From the NCBI RefSeq assembly GCF_037860775.1, contig NZ_JBBEWC010000001.1, positions 496,001 to 560,000 of the forward strand: DNA of 64,000 nucleotides. Reading direction: 5' to 3'. The notes beneath the pieces were generated by a model. That model saw nothing but the letters and a program-made list of their open reading frames with translations, ran no database searches and was not told where the DNA came from. Origin of the DNA: Emticicia soli. GTDB lineage: Bacteria; Bacteroidota; Bacteroidia; Cytophagales; Spirosomataceae. The translations under genes and the position numbers were made by a program. Positions 9,259 through 17,738 of this stretch are shown here, in pieces (the stretch's first letter is position 1; each line of letters begins with the position of its first letter).

Positions 9259-10431
9259 TTAGAAACTTACTGCCTGGCCATCTACTAAGTCCTGATAGCC
9301 TTGGGTAATTAACAAATCTCCTGCTTGTAAGCCTGATACAATTTCAATATCGCCACCATAGGTGAGGCCGGTCGTAATTTTACGGCTACGTGCTACTTTC
9401 TTACCGCCTTCGGTTACTGCTACATATACAATATTACCTTGTTCGTCTTGTTGAATCAGGTTTCTGTTTATGATAATAGCCTCGCTTTTCGACTGGTCGT
9501 TTACATTCATTACGGCAGTCATGTTAGGTTTCAATTGAGGGTCAATTTTAGGAATTGATGCTTCAATAGTAAACGTGCGTGAAGCCTGATTAACCGTTTG
9601 GCTCACAAAAGTTAACTTCGCTGTTGTTTCTTTGCCTAAATCCGGAAACTTAATCGTTACCAGGTCACCTTGTTTGATTGTTCCGGCATAAGTATCGGCT
9701 GCTTGTGCCACTACTTTCAGGTTATCTGAATTTACGATTCTGACAATACCCAAACCCGGAGAAGCCAACTCACCTGCACGTAGACGAATCTCGTCGATGA
9801 AACCATTCATAGGAGCTGTTACTTTGGTCATTGCCAATTGGCTTTGCGCAGTAGCCAGACGTTTTTCAAGCGACTCTACATTACTTTTTGCCTGAATGTA
9901 TTGTATCTCGGTGCCTATTTTCTGATCCCAAAGGTTCTTTTGTTTTTCGTAAAATACCTTTGCCGTTTGTAGCTGTACTTCAATTTCCTGAATTGACTGC
10001 TTCATAACAGAGTTATCAATAGTTGCCAGTACTTGCCCTTGCTTTACGTAGTCGCCTTCTTTTACGTTAAGGCTTGTAATTGCACCACCTACTTGTGGAG
10101 AAACAAAGATGTTGTTTTTGGCATCTAACCTGCCTTGAAACTCAACAAAGTGTTTAAAGTTCTGTGAAGCAACAGGCGAAGTAGTTACGCTGATAACTTT
10201 TTCTTCTTCTTTATTTGGGTCAAGAATATTTAATTCAGCCTGTAGTTTCTGGATTTTCTCTGAAATGGCACTTTCTTCGGCTTGTAGCTTAGCCAACTCT
10301 TCTTTCTTTTGGCTTACTTTATCACCACCACCTTTTGAGCAAGACGCAACCAATACGATAAATGCTAAGGCAAAAGCTATTTGTGAAAATCTTGTTTTAG
10401 CCCCTTGATAAATAAGAGATATATTTTTCAT
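9259..10431 (-). CDS. RND efflux periplasmic adaptor (membrane-fusion lipoprotein)
   Basis: 390 aa. The N-terminus ends in a lipobox (IVLVASC, Cys31), giving a lipid-anchored periplasmic protein. It has a coiled coil directly after the anchor (KKEELAKLQAEESAISEKIQKLQAEL), then the split lipoyl/barrel-sandwich halves around an alpha-hairpin (VGGAITSLNVKEGDYVKQGQVLATID ... MTKVTAPMNGFIDEIRLRAGELA), then a beta-barrel and membrane-proximal domain. This is the HlyD/AcrA adaptor fold linking the RND pump to TolC. It lies 54 bp downstream of the TolC gene and 117 bp upstream of the pump gene. A hairpin in the latter gap may adjust the relative expression of adaptor and pump. Confidence 0.95.
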   Translation of the reverse strand: MKNISLIYQGAKTRFSQIAFALAFIVLVASCSKGGGDKVSQKKEELAKLQAEESAISEKIQKLQAELNILDPNKEEEKVISVTTSPVASQNFKHFVEFQGRLDAKNNIFVSPQVGGAITSLNVKEGDYVKQGQVLATIDNSVMKQSIQEIEVQLQTAKVFYEKQKNLWDQKIGTEIQYIQAKSNVESLEKRLATAQSQLAMTKVTAPMNGFIDEIRLRAGELASPGLGIVRIVNSDNLKVVAQAADTYAGTIKQGDLVTIKFPDLGKETTAKLTFVSQTVNQASRTFTIEASIPKIDPQLKPNMTAVMNVNDQSKSEAIIINRNLIQQDEQGNIVYVAVTEGGKKVARSRKITTGLTYGGDIEIVSGLQAGDLLITQGYQDLVDGQAVSF

Positions 10432-10485
10432 ACTAAATGTGTTTTATTAATGCTTGTAATCGTGAACTGTTGTGATTTTATAGGT

Positions 10486-11814
10486 TTACTCAACCAATAA
10501 TTTACCCTGCGCTTTGTCTAAATCTACTTTTGCGATGAGCACATCATATAAAGCAGCAAAATAGTTGGTTTGTGCTTCTTTGAGTGCCGACTCAGCATTG
10601 ACAACCTCTATGTTGCTACCAGTACCAGACTGATACTTTATTTTAGTAACTCTGATTACCTCAGTTGCCAAATCTAGGTTTCTTTGTTGTACATTAAGGG
10701 TCTCTAAACCATTTTTCAGGTTCAAGCTAGCATTTTGAGACTCCAGGTCGAAAGACTCTCTTAATAACAAAGCGCTTTGGTCAAGTTTGGTTAGAGCCAG
10801 GCGTTGTTGTTGTAACTGGATTTTTCTTAAACCACTATCATAAATCGGTATCTGAATAACTAAGCTTAAAGCCGAAGACCCAAACCAACGCTCAAACGGA
10901 TTAAATCTGGTGTTACTATGCCCTGCACCAAAAGTACCATTGAAAGAAAACTTTGGTATTGCGCCTTTTTGCGTACGTTCGATGTCTAATGTTGATAATT
11001 GGCGTTGAACCATTAATGTAGAGTACTCAATGCGGTTAGTATAATCTACCGATTGTGCTTCAAGCATGGTAAGCGGTTTAGTATCAACATCTTCTAGCTT
11101 ATCTGTTAGTGTTATTGGCTCATCTAACTTCATACCCATCTGGAATTTTAATAAGCTTCTGCTTAACACAATCAGGTTTTTCACTTTTTGTGTTTCTGTA
11201 ACCAGATTGTTGCGTTGCACTTCCAAGCGGTCGAGGTCAATTTTCTCAATAAAACCTTGCTGATTCATTACTTTCATTTCTCTGATTGTTGAATCAATGC
11301 GGGCAATGTTTAAATCAAGAATTTTGCTTCTTTCTTCAGCTACCAAAACAGAGAAATAGGCCTTAGTTACATTTTCGGCTATTGTAATCTTTGTGTTGGT
11401 TACAGCTTTCTTTGCCAGCTCACGGTAAACCGGAGCAGCCTTAAGGCCAACCAACCAAGTAGCATCAAAAATCAACTGGTTAAGGCTTACGCCTGTTTGT
11501 CCTGCCCAAGGTACACCAAACTTAAATTTGGTTACGGCACCATCTGGTGCGTTGGGGTCAAAGTTTTTAGCATCTAATAATTGCGTTGGAATGATTGCAT
11601 TATAGGTATATTGAAACGACCCGTTTATCTGCGGCAAACCAGAGGCTTTGATTTGCTTGATTGTCAGCTCGGCTCCTATAATGTCTAACTCGGCATTTTT
11701 TGCGGATAGGTGGTTTTTTAATCCGTACTGTACAGCCTGCTGCAAAGTAAAAGCTTGCTGTGCTTGTGCGGAAATACCACAGATTAGGAAAAAAATCAGG
11801 TACTTTATTCTCAT
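10486..11814 (-). CDS. TolC-family outer-membrane efflux protein
   Basis: 442 aa with a signal peptide (MRIKYLIFFLICGISAQA, cleavage before Gln). Two long helical repeat units follow (about residues 22-230 and 235-442), each with the leucine- and alanine-rich helices and the NxxxAL/QQ pattern typical of OEP-family subunits. It should trimerise into the outer-membrane duct of the RND system encoded downstream. It starts 22 bp after the TetR gene stop, so regulator and pump share a transcript. Confidence 0.94.
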   Translation of the reverse strand: MRIKYLIFFLICGISAQAQQAFTLQQAVQYGLKNHLSAKNAELDIIGAELTIKQIKASGLPQINGSFQYTYNAIIPTQLLDAKNFDPNAPDGAVTKFKFGVPWAGQTGVSLNQLIFDATWLVGLKAAPVYRELAKKAVTNTKITIAENVTKAYFSVLVAEERSKILDLNIARIDSTIREMKVMNQQGFIEKIDLDRLEVQRNNLVTETQKVKNLIVLSRSLLKFQMGMKLDEPITLTDKLEDVDTKPLTMLEAQSVDYTNRIEYSTLMVQRQLSTLDIERTQKGAIPKFSFNGTFGAGHSNTRFNPFERWFGSSALSLVIQIPIYDSGLRKIQLQQQRLALTKLDQSALLLRESFDLESQNASLNLKNGLETLNVQQRNLDLATEVIRVTKIKYQSGTGSNIEVVNAESALKEAQTNYFAALYDVLIAKVDLDKAQGKLLVE

Positions 11815-11836
11815 ATAGTTGATTGTTTAATTAAAA

Positions 11837-12457
11837 TTAAATTTGCTCCGATTCAGCGTCTTTTTTACATTTTTCATAAAAATCAAGCCCTTTTTGGGTC
11901 ATGATTCCTCTTAAATAATGGTCTATAAATGTAGTGTGTACTTCTGTCTGGTTAAATTTCTCTGGCGGAAACACATCTCGGTTAAATGCACACTCTACTT
12001 CTTCTAATCGTAGGCGGGCAAGTATCTCTATGTCTATTTCTGCTCTGTAAAATCCTTGCTCGATTCCCTCTCTGAGATTATTTTTTACTATCTCTAAAAA
12101 ATTAACTTTGTTATACTCCTGAAACAATTGCCAGGTTTTAGGATGGTATTTTTTCAAATCATAAAATACCGCAGGATTAATCGTTGAAGCTTGTTTACGA
12201 AGCAATGTTGCTTCTCTAAAGACCTGTTCGATAGGGTTTGCCGATTCTTTGTGTATCCGTTCTGACTCTTCAATATCGCACATCATGTTCAGACGTGCTA
12301 TTTCATGAACGATAGAATCTTTGTCTTCAAAGTTCTGATAAATCGTCTTTTTTGAAATCCCTAATTCGGACGCTATCTCGTCCATCGTTACACTCCTGAT
12401 TCCAAACTTGCGGAAGAGTGCTTCGGCGGTCTGTAAAATTCTTTCTCTGATTTCCAT
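11837..12457 (-). CDS. TetR/AcrR-family transcriptional regulator of the efflux operon
   Basis: 206 aa. The N-terminal helix-turn-helix is clear (ILQTAEALFRKFG, then VTMDEIASELGISKKTIYQNF, residues about 7-46), followed by an all-helical ligand-binding domain. As the first gene of the efflux operon it probably represses its own transcript and is released by a pump substrate. The operator should lie in the 12458-12600 region, but I could not pick out a convincing palindrome. Confidence 0.93.
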   Translation of the reverse strand: MEIRERILQTAEALFRKFGIRSVTMDEIASELGISKKTIYQNFEDKDSIVHEIARLNMMCDIEESERIHKESANPIEQVFREATLLRKQASTINPAVFYDLKKYHPKTWQLFQEYNKVNFLEIVKNNLREGIEQGFYRAEIDIEILARLRLEEVECAFNRDVFPPEKFNQTEVHTTFIDHYLRGIMTQKGLDFYEKCKKDAESEQI

Positions 12458-12886
12458 TTACACTTTCTAAGTCGTTTTATTATACCATTATAGTAAGGTT
12501 ATTTGAGTTAGAAACTATGGAAACTTTTAAAAGGTTCAAAGTTTTTTATAATTTTTTTTAGAACCGTTTTGATAAAGCAAAATTGGGTATGCCGAAGATA
12601 AAAGCCTATAAAATTGTGATGAAGCGTAAAAATTTGAGGATGAGTTTTGTTTATATGAGCATAAAACTGCTTTAGTGAAAAATAGGCTACAAAAGCAATA
12701 TTTATTTACAAATAAAAAATTGAATTTTTTTAATATTACTTACCCCAAACAAATCTAATAATTGAAAAATCAAGGATATTTTGCAGTAAATCGTAATTTT
12801 GTAGAGAGTTCCTGTTATCTCCTACTACAGATATATAATATTTTATTTTACGTACAACAATGCCCCACCGGGCTACCTGATTTTTA
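12458..12886. other. Divergent regulatory region, tetR and pyrD
   Basis: A 429-bp A+T-rich gap between genes pointing away from each other. It holds a TAATTTTG element for pyrD (12794-12801) and, by position, the promoter and operator of the efflux operon. No gene or RNA was recognised. Confidence 0.55.
12794..12801 (+). promoter_or_regulatory. TAnnTTTG promoter element for pyrD
   Basis: TAATTTTG, the Bacteroidota -7 motif, 85 bp before the pyrD ATG. No well-spaced -33 TTG was seen. Confidence 0.4.
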
Positions 12887-13948
12887 ATGAGTTTTTATAA
12901 GAAATTTGTCTTCCCATACCTTACTCGCTACGATGCCGAGAAGATTCATTATGTAGTAATGGACGTGCTGAAATTTGCATGTAAGATTCCATTTATGCCA
13001 TCTATCCTAAGAATGATTTACGAAAAAGACGATAAACGTCTGGAGCGCAATGTATTTGGGCTTCGTTTCAAAAATCCGGTGGGTTTGGCAGCAGGTTTCG
13101 ATAAAAATGGCCTCTGGACAGACGAATTATCAAACCTTGGTTTCGGATTTATTGAAATTGGTACTGTTACGCCACGTGCACAAGTGGGTAATGATAAACC
13201 TCGGCTTTTCAGATTGAAACAAGATGAAGCTCTTATAAACCGCATGGGGTTTAATAACGAAGGCTCTGGGGCAGCAGCTAACGCCTTGCGTAATCGAAAA
13301 AAGAAAATCATTGTTGGCGGCAATATCGGCAAAAACAAAATCACTAAAAACGATGATGCCGTTTACGACTATCTGAAATCGTTTAATGATTTATATCCTT
13401 ATGTTGATTACTTTGTTATAAACGTAAGTTCGCCCAATACGCCGGGGCTTCGTGCCTTGCAAGAAAAAGAGCCGTTGAAATTCTTGCTGAAAACACTTGA
13501 ACGAGACAACGGGCGTAAATCGAAGCCAAAACCTATATTGTTGAAAATTGCACCTGATTTGACCGACGAGCAATTAGATGATATTATAGAGATTGTAAAA
13601 GAAACACGCATTGCGGGGGTAATTGCCTCAAATACAACCATCAGCCGTGAAGGTTTACAAACCGAGCAAGCAGAAATAGATAACATAGGTGCAGGTGGTT
13701 TGAGTGGTAAACCTTTGGGTACACGCTCTACCGAGGTAATCAGGTATTTATCTGAAAAATCTAAAAGAGCATTTCCGATTATTGGTGTTGGAGGTATTCA
13801 TTCGGCCGACGATGCCATTGAAAAACTTAAAGCCGGTGCATCGCTTATTCAGGTATATTCAGGATTTATTTACGAAGGCCCCGGTATTGTGAAAGATATT
13901 TGTGAGGGGATACTGAAAGCAAATCTTGTTGAGGTTAAAAAGAAATAA
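12887..13948 (+). CDS. pyrD: Dihydroorotate dehydrogenase (quinone), class 2
   Basis: 353 aa. It oxidises dihydroorotate to orotate in pyrimidine synthesis, passing electrons to quinone. The class 2 features are present: an N-terminal amphipathic extension (FYKKFVFPYLTRYDAEKIHYVV) for membrane association, the FMN-binding GLAAGFDKNG motif, FGFIEIGTVTPRAQ, the catalytic-serine region INVSSPNTPGLR, and GVGGIHSADDA near the C-terminus. It is a single gene followed by its own terminator and not clustered with other pyr genes. Confidence 0.98.
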   Translation: MSFYKKFVFPYLTRYDAEKIHYVVMDVLKFACKIPFMPSILRMIYEKDDKRLERNVFGLRFKNPVGLAAGFDKNGLWTDELSNLGFGFIEIGTVTPRAQVGNDKPRLFRLKQDEALINRMGFNNEGSGAAANALRNRKKKIIVGGNIGKNKITKNDDAVYDYLKSFNDLYPYVDYFVINVSSPNTPGLRALQEKEPLKFLLKTLERDNGRKSKPKPILLKIAPDLTDEQLDDIIEIVKETRIAGVIASNTTISREGLQTEQAEIDNIGAGGLSGKPLGTRSTEVIRYLSEKSKRAFPIIGVGGIHSADDAIEKLKAGASLIQVYSGFIYEGPGIVKDICEGILKANLVEVKKK

Positions 13949-13982
13949 GCAATTTAAATCGTAGTAAACAAAATATATATCT

Positions 13983-14014
13983 AAAGCCTGAGCAGTAGTG
14001 CTTGGGCTTTTTTT
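13983..14014 (+). terminator. Terminator of pyrD
   Basis: AAAGCCTGAGCA (13983-13994) pairs with TGCTTGGGCTTT (13999-14010) and is followed by more T; 35 bp after the stop. Confidence 0.8.
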
Positions 14015-14232
14015 ATTTTCAAAATTTTAAACGCTAAATAGAGTGTATTTTATCTGATAATATAGCTTAAAACAATTTCTTAATAAACCGGGTTTAAAAA
14101 TCATGTAATACGTTGAGTGATTTTTTTTTAAAACTTTGGAAACTATTTTAAAGTGTTTTTGTTTTTATATGTATATACATACAATGTAAAAACACGATTA
14201 TTCAATTTATTAATAATAAAACATTTACAACA

Positions 14233-14763
14233 ATGGCAAAATGGACTATTGACGCTTCTCACTCAGAAGTACAGTTTAAAGTAAAACACTTAATGATTTC
14301 TACTGTAACCGGAACTTTCGGTTCTTATGAAGGTACTGTAGAAACAACTAACGATGACGATTTTGAAGGTGCAACTGTGAATTTCTCAGCTGATATCGAT
14401 AGTATTTCAACCGGACAAGAGCAAAGAGACGGTCATTTGAAATCTGGTGATTTCTTTGATGCAGCTAATTTCCCGAAACTTACTTTTGTTTCAACTTCTT
14501 TCGAAAAATCAGGAGATGATACTTATACTGTAAAAGGTGATTTAACAATGAGAGGCGTAACTAAGCCTGTAACATTGAAAGCTGAGTTTGGTGGTATAAT
14601 GACCGATTTTTATGGACAAACAAAAGCCGGATTTGACTTACAAGGTAAAGTTAATCGTCAGGATTTTGGTTTAGCCTGGAGCGCAGTGACAGAAGCGGGT
14701 GGTGTAGTGGTAAGCGACGAAGTGAAATTGGTGATGAACATTCAGGTAGTAAAAGGCCAATAA
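14233..14763 (+). CDS. YceI-family lipid-binding protein
   Basis: 176 aa, essentially a single YceI domain: it starts WTIDASHSEVQFKVKHLMISTVTGTFG and contains the DGHLKSGDFFDAANFPKLTF signature. The family forms lipocalin-like barrels that bind polyisoprenoid or other amphipathic ligands. Unlike many homologues it has no signal peptide (MAKW start), so it is probably cytoplasmic. It is monocistronic and followed by two hairpins. The cellular role of cytoplasmic YceI proteins is not established. Confidence 0.92.
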   Translation: MAKWTIDASHSEVQFKVKHLMISTVTGTFGSYEGTVETTNDDDFEGATVNFSADIDSISTGQEQRDGHLKSGDFFDAANFPKLTFVSTSFEKSGDDTYTVKGDLTMRGVTKPVTLKAEFGGIMTDFYGQTKAGFDLQGKVNRQDFGLAWSAVTEAGGVVVSDEVKLVMNIQVVKGQ

Positions 14764-14791
14764 GCTTTTTTATTAAACCAAAGTCAATAAA

Positions 14792-14820
14792 GAAACCTCT
14801 GCCTGATGGTAGAGGTTTTC
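14792..14820 (+). terminator. Terminator of the YceI gene
   Basis: GAAACCTCTGCC pairs with GGTAGAGGTTTTC around a TGAT loop, followed by TGTTTT. Confidence 0.75.
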
Positions 14821-14871
14821 TGTTTTAGAAGATACCTTCTTAATGAATTTCGCTTTTGGCTCAGATTGAAA

Positions 14872-14905
14872 AAGAAACTCCTACTTTTAGGGCAGGAGTT
14901 TTCTT
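14872..14905 (+). terminator. Second hairpin, possible back-up terminator
   Basis: AAGAAACTCCT (14872-14882) pairs with AGGAGTTTTCTT (14894-14905). It lies 50 bp after the first terminator and has a related outer stem. Confidence 0.5.
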
Positions 14906-15184
14906 CGCCAAAAATTATGATTTAGTTTAGGTTTATTGCTTGTTTTATGAAATGACAATTCAAATATATCGCTTTTTTATGAAATACAATATAATTATTA
15001 AAATTTTTTATTTTCATGTTCGTTAATAATTGGGCTGTTTTCGTCTTAATCTTCCGATAAACTACTTCTAAAGCTATATTTATTTTGTCTTTATTTATTA
15101 CAATTTTTTATTTAATTATTTCAAAACAATACATACTTCGTAAGCTTTTATGTTTTTTTAATTAATAGGCCCTGTTTTTTGACT

Positions 15185-15192
15185 TAATTTTG
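15185..15192 (+). promoter_or_regulatory. TAnnTTTG element for the receptor gene
   Basis: TAATTTTG, 27 bp before the preferred ATG at 15219. Its position argues against the upstream TTG at 15204 as the start, because transcription would begin close to 15199. Confidence 0.5.
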
Positions 15193-15218
15193 TAAAAAAT
15201 ACATTGATACTGCTTTCT

Positions 15219-17624
15219 ATGAAAAAAGTTATTTTACTTTCTTATTTTACGTTTTGTTTTTCTTTTCTTTCTTTTTCTCAGGTTTTACCTATTAGTATCC
15301 AACTGACAGAAAATAACCAGTCTCCTATTATTGGTGCTACTATCAGAATCGTTAACCGTGCTGATAGTACCAAGGTTCTTAGCAACACTACCGATACGCT
15401 CGGCATAGCCCGCTTTAATCTTGTACTTAATCAACAATATAATATATATGCTACTTCGATAGGCTATAAGCCTATTGTAAAAGGAATCCGTGCTACAGAG
15501 AAGCAACCCTTATTAAAATTTGTGATGGAAGCCGACAACCAATTGCTTGGCGATGTGGTTGTAACAGCCCGCAAGCCTTTAATACAACAAGAAGACGACA
15601 AAACCATTGTAGACCCTGAGCCCATAGCCAACACAAGTACGAGTGCCTATGAGGTAATGGAGAAAATTCCGGGGTTGTTTGTTGACCAGGATGGTAACAT
15701 TTATTTAAGTAATTCAACACCTGCCACAATTTATATTAACGGCCGTGAACAAAAAATGAGTACTGCCGATATTGCAGCTATCTTAAAAAGTTTACCACCA
15801 AATAGTATCGAAAAAGTAGAAATCTTACGCACGCCCTCGGCCAAGTATGATGCCAGCGGAAGTGGCGGTGTAGTAAATGTGATTTTGAAGAAAGGTGTAA
15901 AAATTGGGCTTACGGGTAGTATAAGTGCTGGAGCAAACCAAGGTAGATACGGGAACCAGTTTATCGGGCTCAGTCTCAATAATAGTAGCGGTAAGCTGAC
16001 TTCTTTTCTGAACCTCAATTATTCGCACCGCAATAGTTTTGAAGAAATACAAACAACCCGTCGGTTTTCGGCTGATAGAGAAATATTTCAAAATGCCTAT
16101 ACTACTTTTCCGGGCAATATGGCTTACGCAGGTTTTGGTATAGGCTACGAGTTAAATAAAAAATGGGAGCTAAACTACGATGGACGCTTGAGTTATAATC
16201 AGAATAATTCATCGGCCAATAACGAAAGTATCATCAGAAACTTGAGTTCGGCAGAAGTTTTAACAAATAACATAAACACTACCAATAACCGAGGTAATAA
16301 TTATGGAATCAATCAGGGTATAAACGCTAAATACAAAATAGATAGCCTTGGCTCTGAATGGACAACCGATATAGCATATAATTACTTTAATAACCAAACC
16401 GATCAGGTTTTCAATACAGCTTATGTTCTTCCTGCTAATACCGATTTAGGCGGCACCGGTGATATTGGCAATAAACGAACCTTTATTTCGGCACAAACAG
16501 ATGTAAAATATAAATTACCTTATAAAATTACGCTGGAGTCTGGGCTTAAAGCTACTTATCAGGCATTTAAGAATACTACTAATTATTATACCAAAATTGG
16601 TGAGCAACAAAGTATTGATATGTCAAGAACTGCTCAGTTCGACTACAACGAAAGTATTTATGCGGCCTACGTGCAAATTTCAAAGAGTTTTGGCGAGTTT
16701 ATTCTGAAAGTAGGTACACGTCTCGAAAATACAAATATGGATGGGCAGCAGCGTGTACCTACCGATACATCATTTAAAATAAACCGAACTGATTTGTTTC
16801 CTTATGTGTATCTGAGCCGCAAAGTTGCCAAGATTGCAGGCTATGAACTGCGGGCCTATCTGGTACACCGCAGGTCTATTACCCGCCCCGTTTACGAATA
16901 CCTTAATCCTTCCCCTCGCTTTATTGACCAATACCTGTATGAAGCAGGAAATCCGACTTTAAGGCCACAATTCACCCAAAACTTTGAGGCAAATATCAGC
17001 ATAGAAGACCGCCCGATATTTGCTATTGGCCGTAACTATACTCAAGATATTTTTACGAACGTAATTTATCAGAACCCTACCAATCCAAGTATCGCTTACC
17101 GAACTTACGATAACTTAGGAAAAAATCAGGAAACTTATTTTAGGTTATTAGGTGCGGTGCCTCCTGTTAACAGATATTTCTTTGTGGCTGGCGCACAATT
17201 TAATTATAACGATTACAATGGTTTGTACGAAAACGCGCCACTATCGTTCCAACGAGGTAGCTGGTCTTTCTTTACGTTTCATCAATTCAAAGTAGATAAA
17301 GTTACTAATATCAGCCTTAATGGGTTCTTCCGTCTGAAAGGCCAATTACAGTTTTATGAGTTGAGCAACTTCGGAAATCTGAACCTGAATGTAAACCGCC
17401 AGTTCTTCAACAAGAAGCTGACAGTTACGTTAAGTATGAACGATGTGTTCTATACCAATAAAAACAACTTCACTATCAATCAGGGTAGTATTTCTGCTTT
17501 TGGATTCCGCCGAGCAGATACTCGTCGGGTTGGTCTTAACCTTCGCTATAACTTCGGATTCCGTAAAAAAGAAGAGAGCGGTAATCCACTCAATTTTGAT
17601 ACTCTGGAAAGAAGTAGTAACTAA
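15219..17624 (+). CDS. TonB-dependent-receptor-like outer-membrane beta-barrel protein
   Basis: 801 aa from the ATG at 15219; a TTG at 15204 is in frame but less likely. It has a signal peptide (MKKVILLSYFTFCFSFLSFS), then a carboxypeptidase-regulatory-like beta-sandwich (about residues 25-105). A plug-like segment follows, with IPGLFVDQDGNIYLSNSTP, the YINGREQ motif and IEKVEILRTPSAKYDASGSGGVVNVILKK. The long C-terminal barrel is rich in Asn, Tyr and aromatic girdle residues and ends in NLRYNFGFR plus a short tail. This is the outer-membrane beta-barrel/TonB receptor family common in Bacteroidota. No SusD partner is nearby, so the ligand is unknown. The next gene, an exported cytochrome-like lipoprotein, begins 114 bp later. 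Confidence 0.88.
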   Translation: MKKVILLSYFTFCFSFLSFSQVLPISIQLTENNQSPIIGATIRIVNRADSTKVLSNTTDTLGIARFNLVLNQQYNIYATSIGYKPIVKGIRATEKQPLLKFVMEADNQLLGDVVVTARKPLIQQEDDKTIVDPEPIANTSTSAYEVMEKIPGLFVDQDGNIYLSNSTPATIYINGREQKMSTADIAAILKSLPPNSIEKVEILRTPSAKYDASGSGGVVNVILKKGVKIGLTGSISAGANQGRYGNQFIGLSLNNSSGKLTSFLNLNYSHRNSFEEIQTTRRFSADREIFQNAYTTFPGNMAYAGFGIGYELNKKWELNYDGRLSYNQNNSSANNESIIRNLSSAEVLTNNINTTNNRGNNYGINQGINAKYKIDSLGSEWTTDIAYNYFNNQTDQVFNTAYVLPANTDLGGTGDIGNKRTFISAQTDVKYKLPYKITLESGLKATYQAFKNTTNYYTKIGEQQSIDMSRTAQFDYNESIYAAYVQISKSFGEFILKVGTRLENTNMDGQQRVPTDTSFKINRTDLFPYVYLSRKVAKIAGYELRAYLVHRRSITRPVYEYLNPSPRFIDQYLYEAGNPTLRPQFTQNFEANISIEDRPIFAIGRNYTQDIFTNVIYQNPTNPSIAYRTYDNLGKNQETYFRLLGAVPPVNRYFFVAGAQFNYNDYNGLYENAPLSFQRGSWSFFTFHQFKVDKVTNISLNGFFRLKGQLQFYELSNFGNLNLNVNRQFFNKKLTVTLSMNDVFYTNKNNFTINQGSISAFGFRRADTRRVGLNLRYNFGFRKKEESGNPLNFDTLERSSN

Positions 17625-17738
17625 TAGCGCCATATACCATAGAAAATTTGCTAAAAACGCTTTAGCAATAGCCTTAATGTAAGAGAAATTTGCTAATTTT
17701 CGGTTCTATTACAATTTCTAATCATTTTATTAAACCTC

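Larger units (their letters stand above)
14764..15218. other. Gap between yceI-like gene and the receptor gene
   Basis: 455 bp. It holds two successive hairpins (14792-14820 and 14872-14905) and then about 280 bp of very A+T-rich sequence ending in the TAATTTTG element of the downstream gene. No gene was found. Confidence 0.6.
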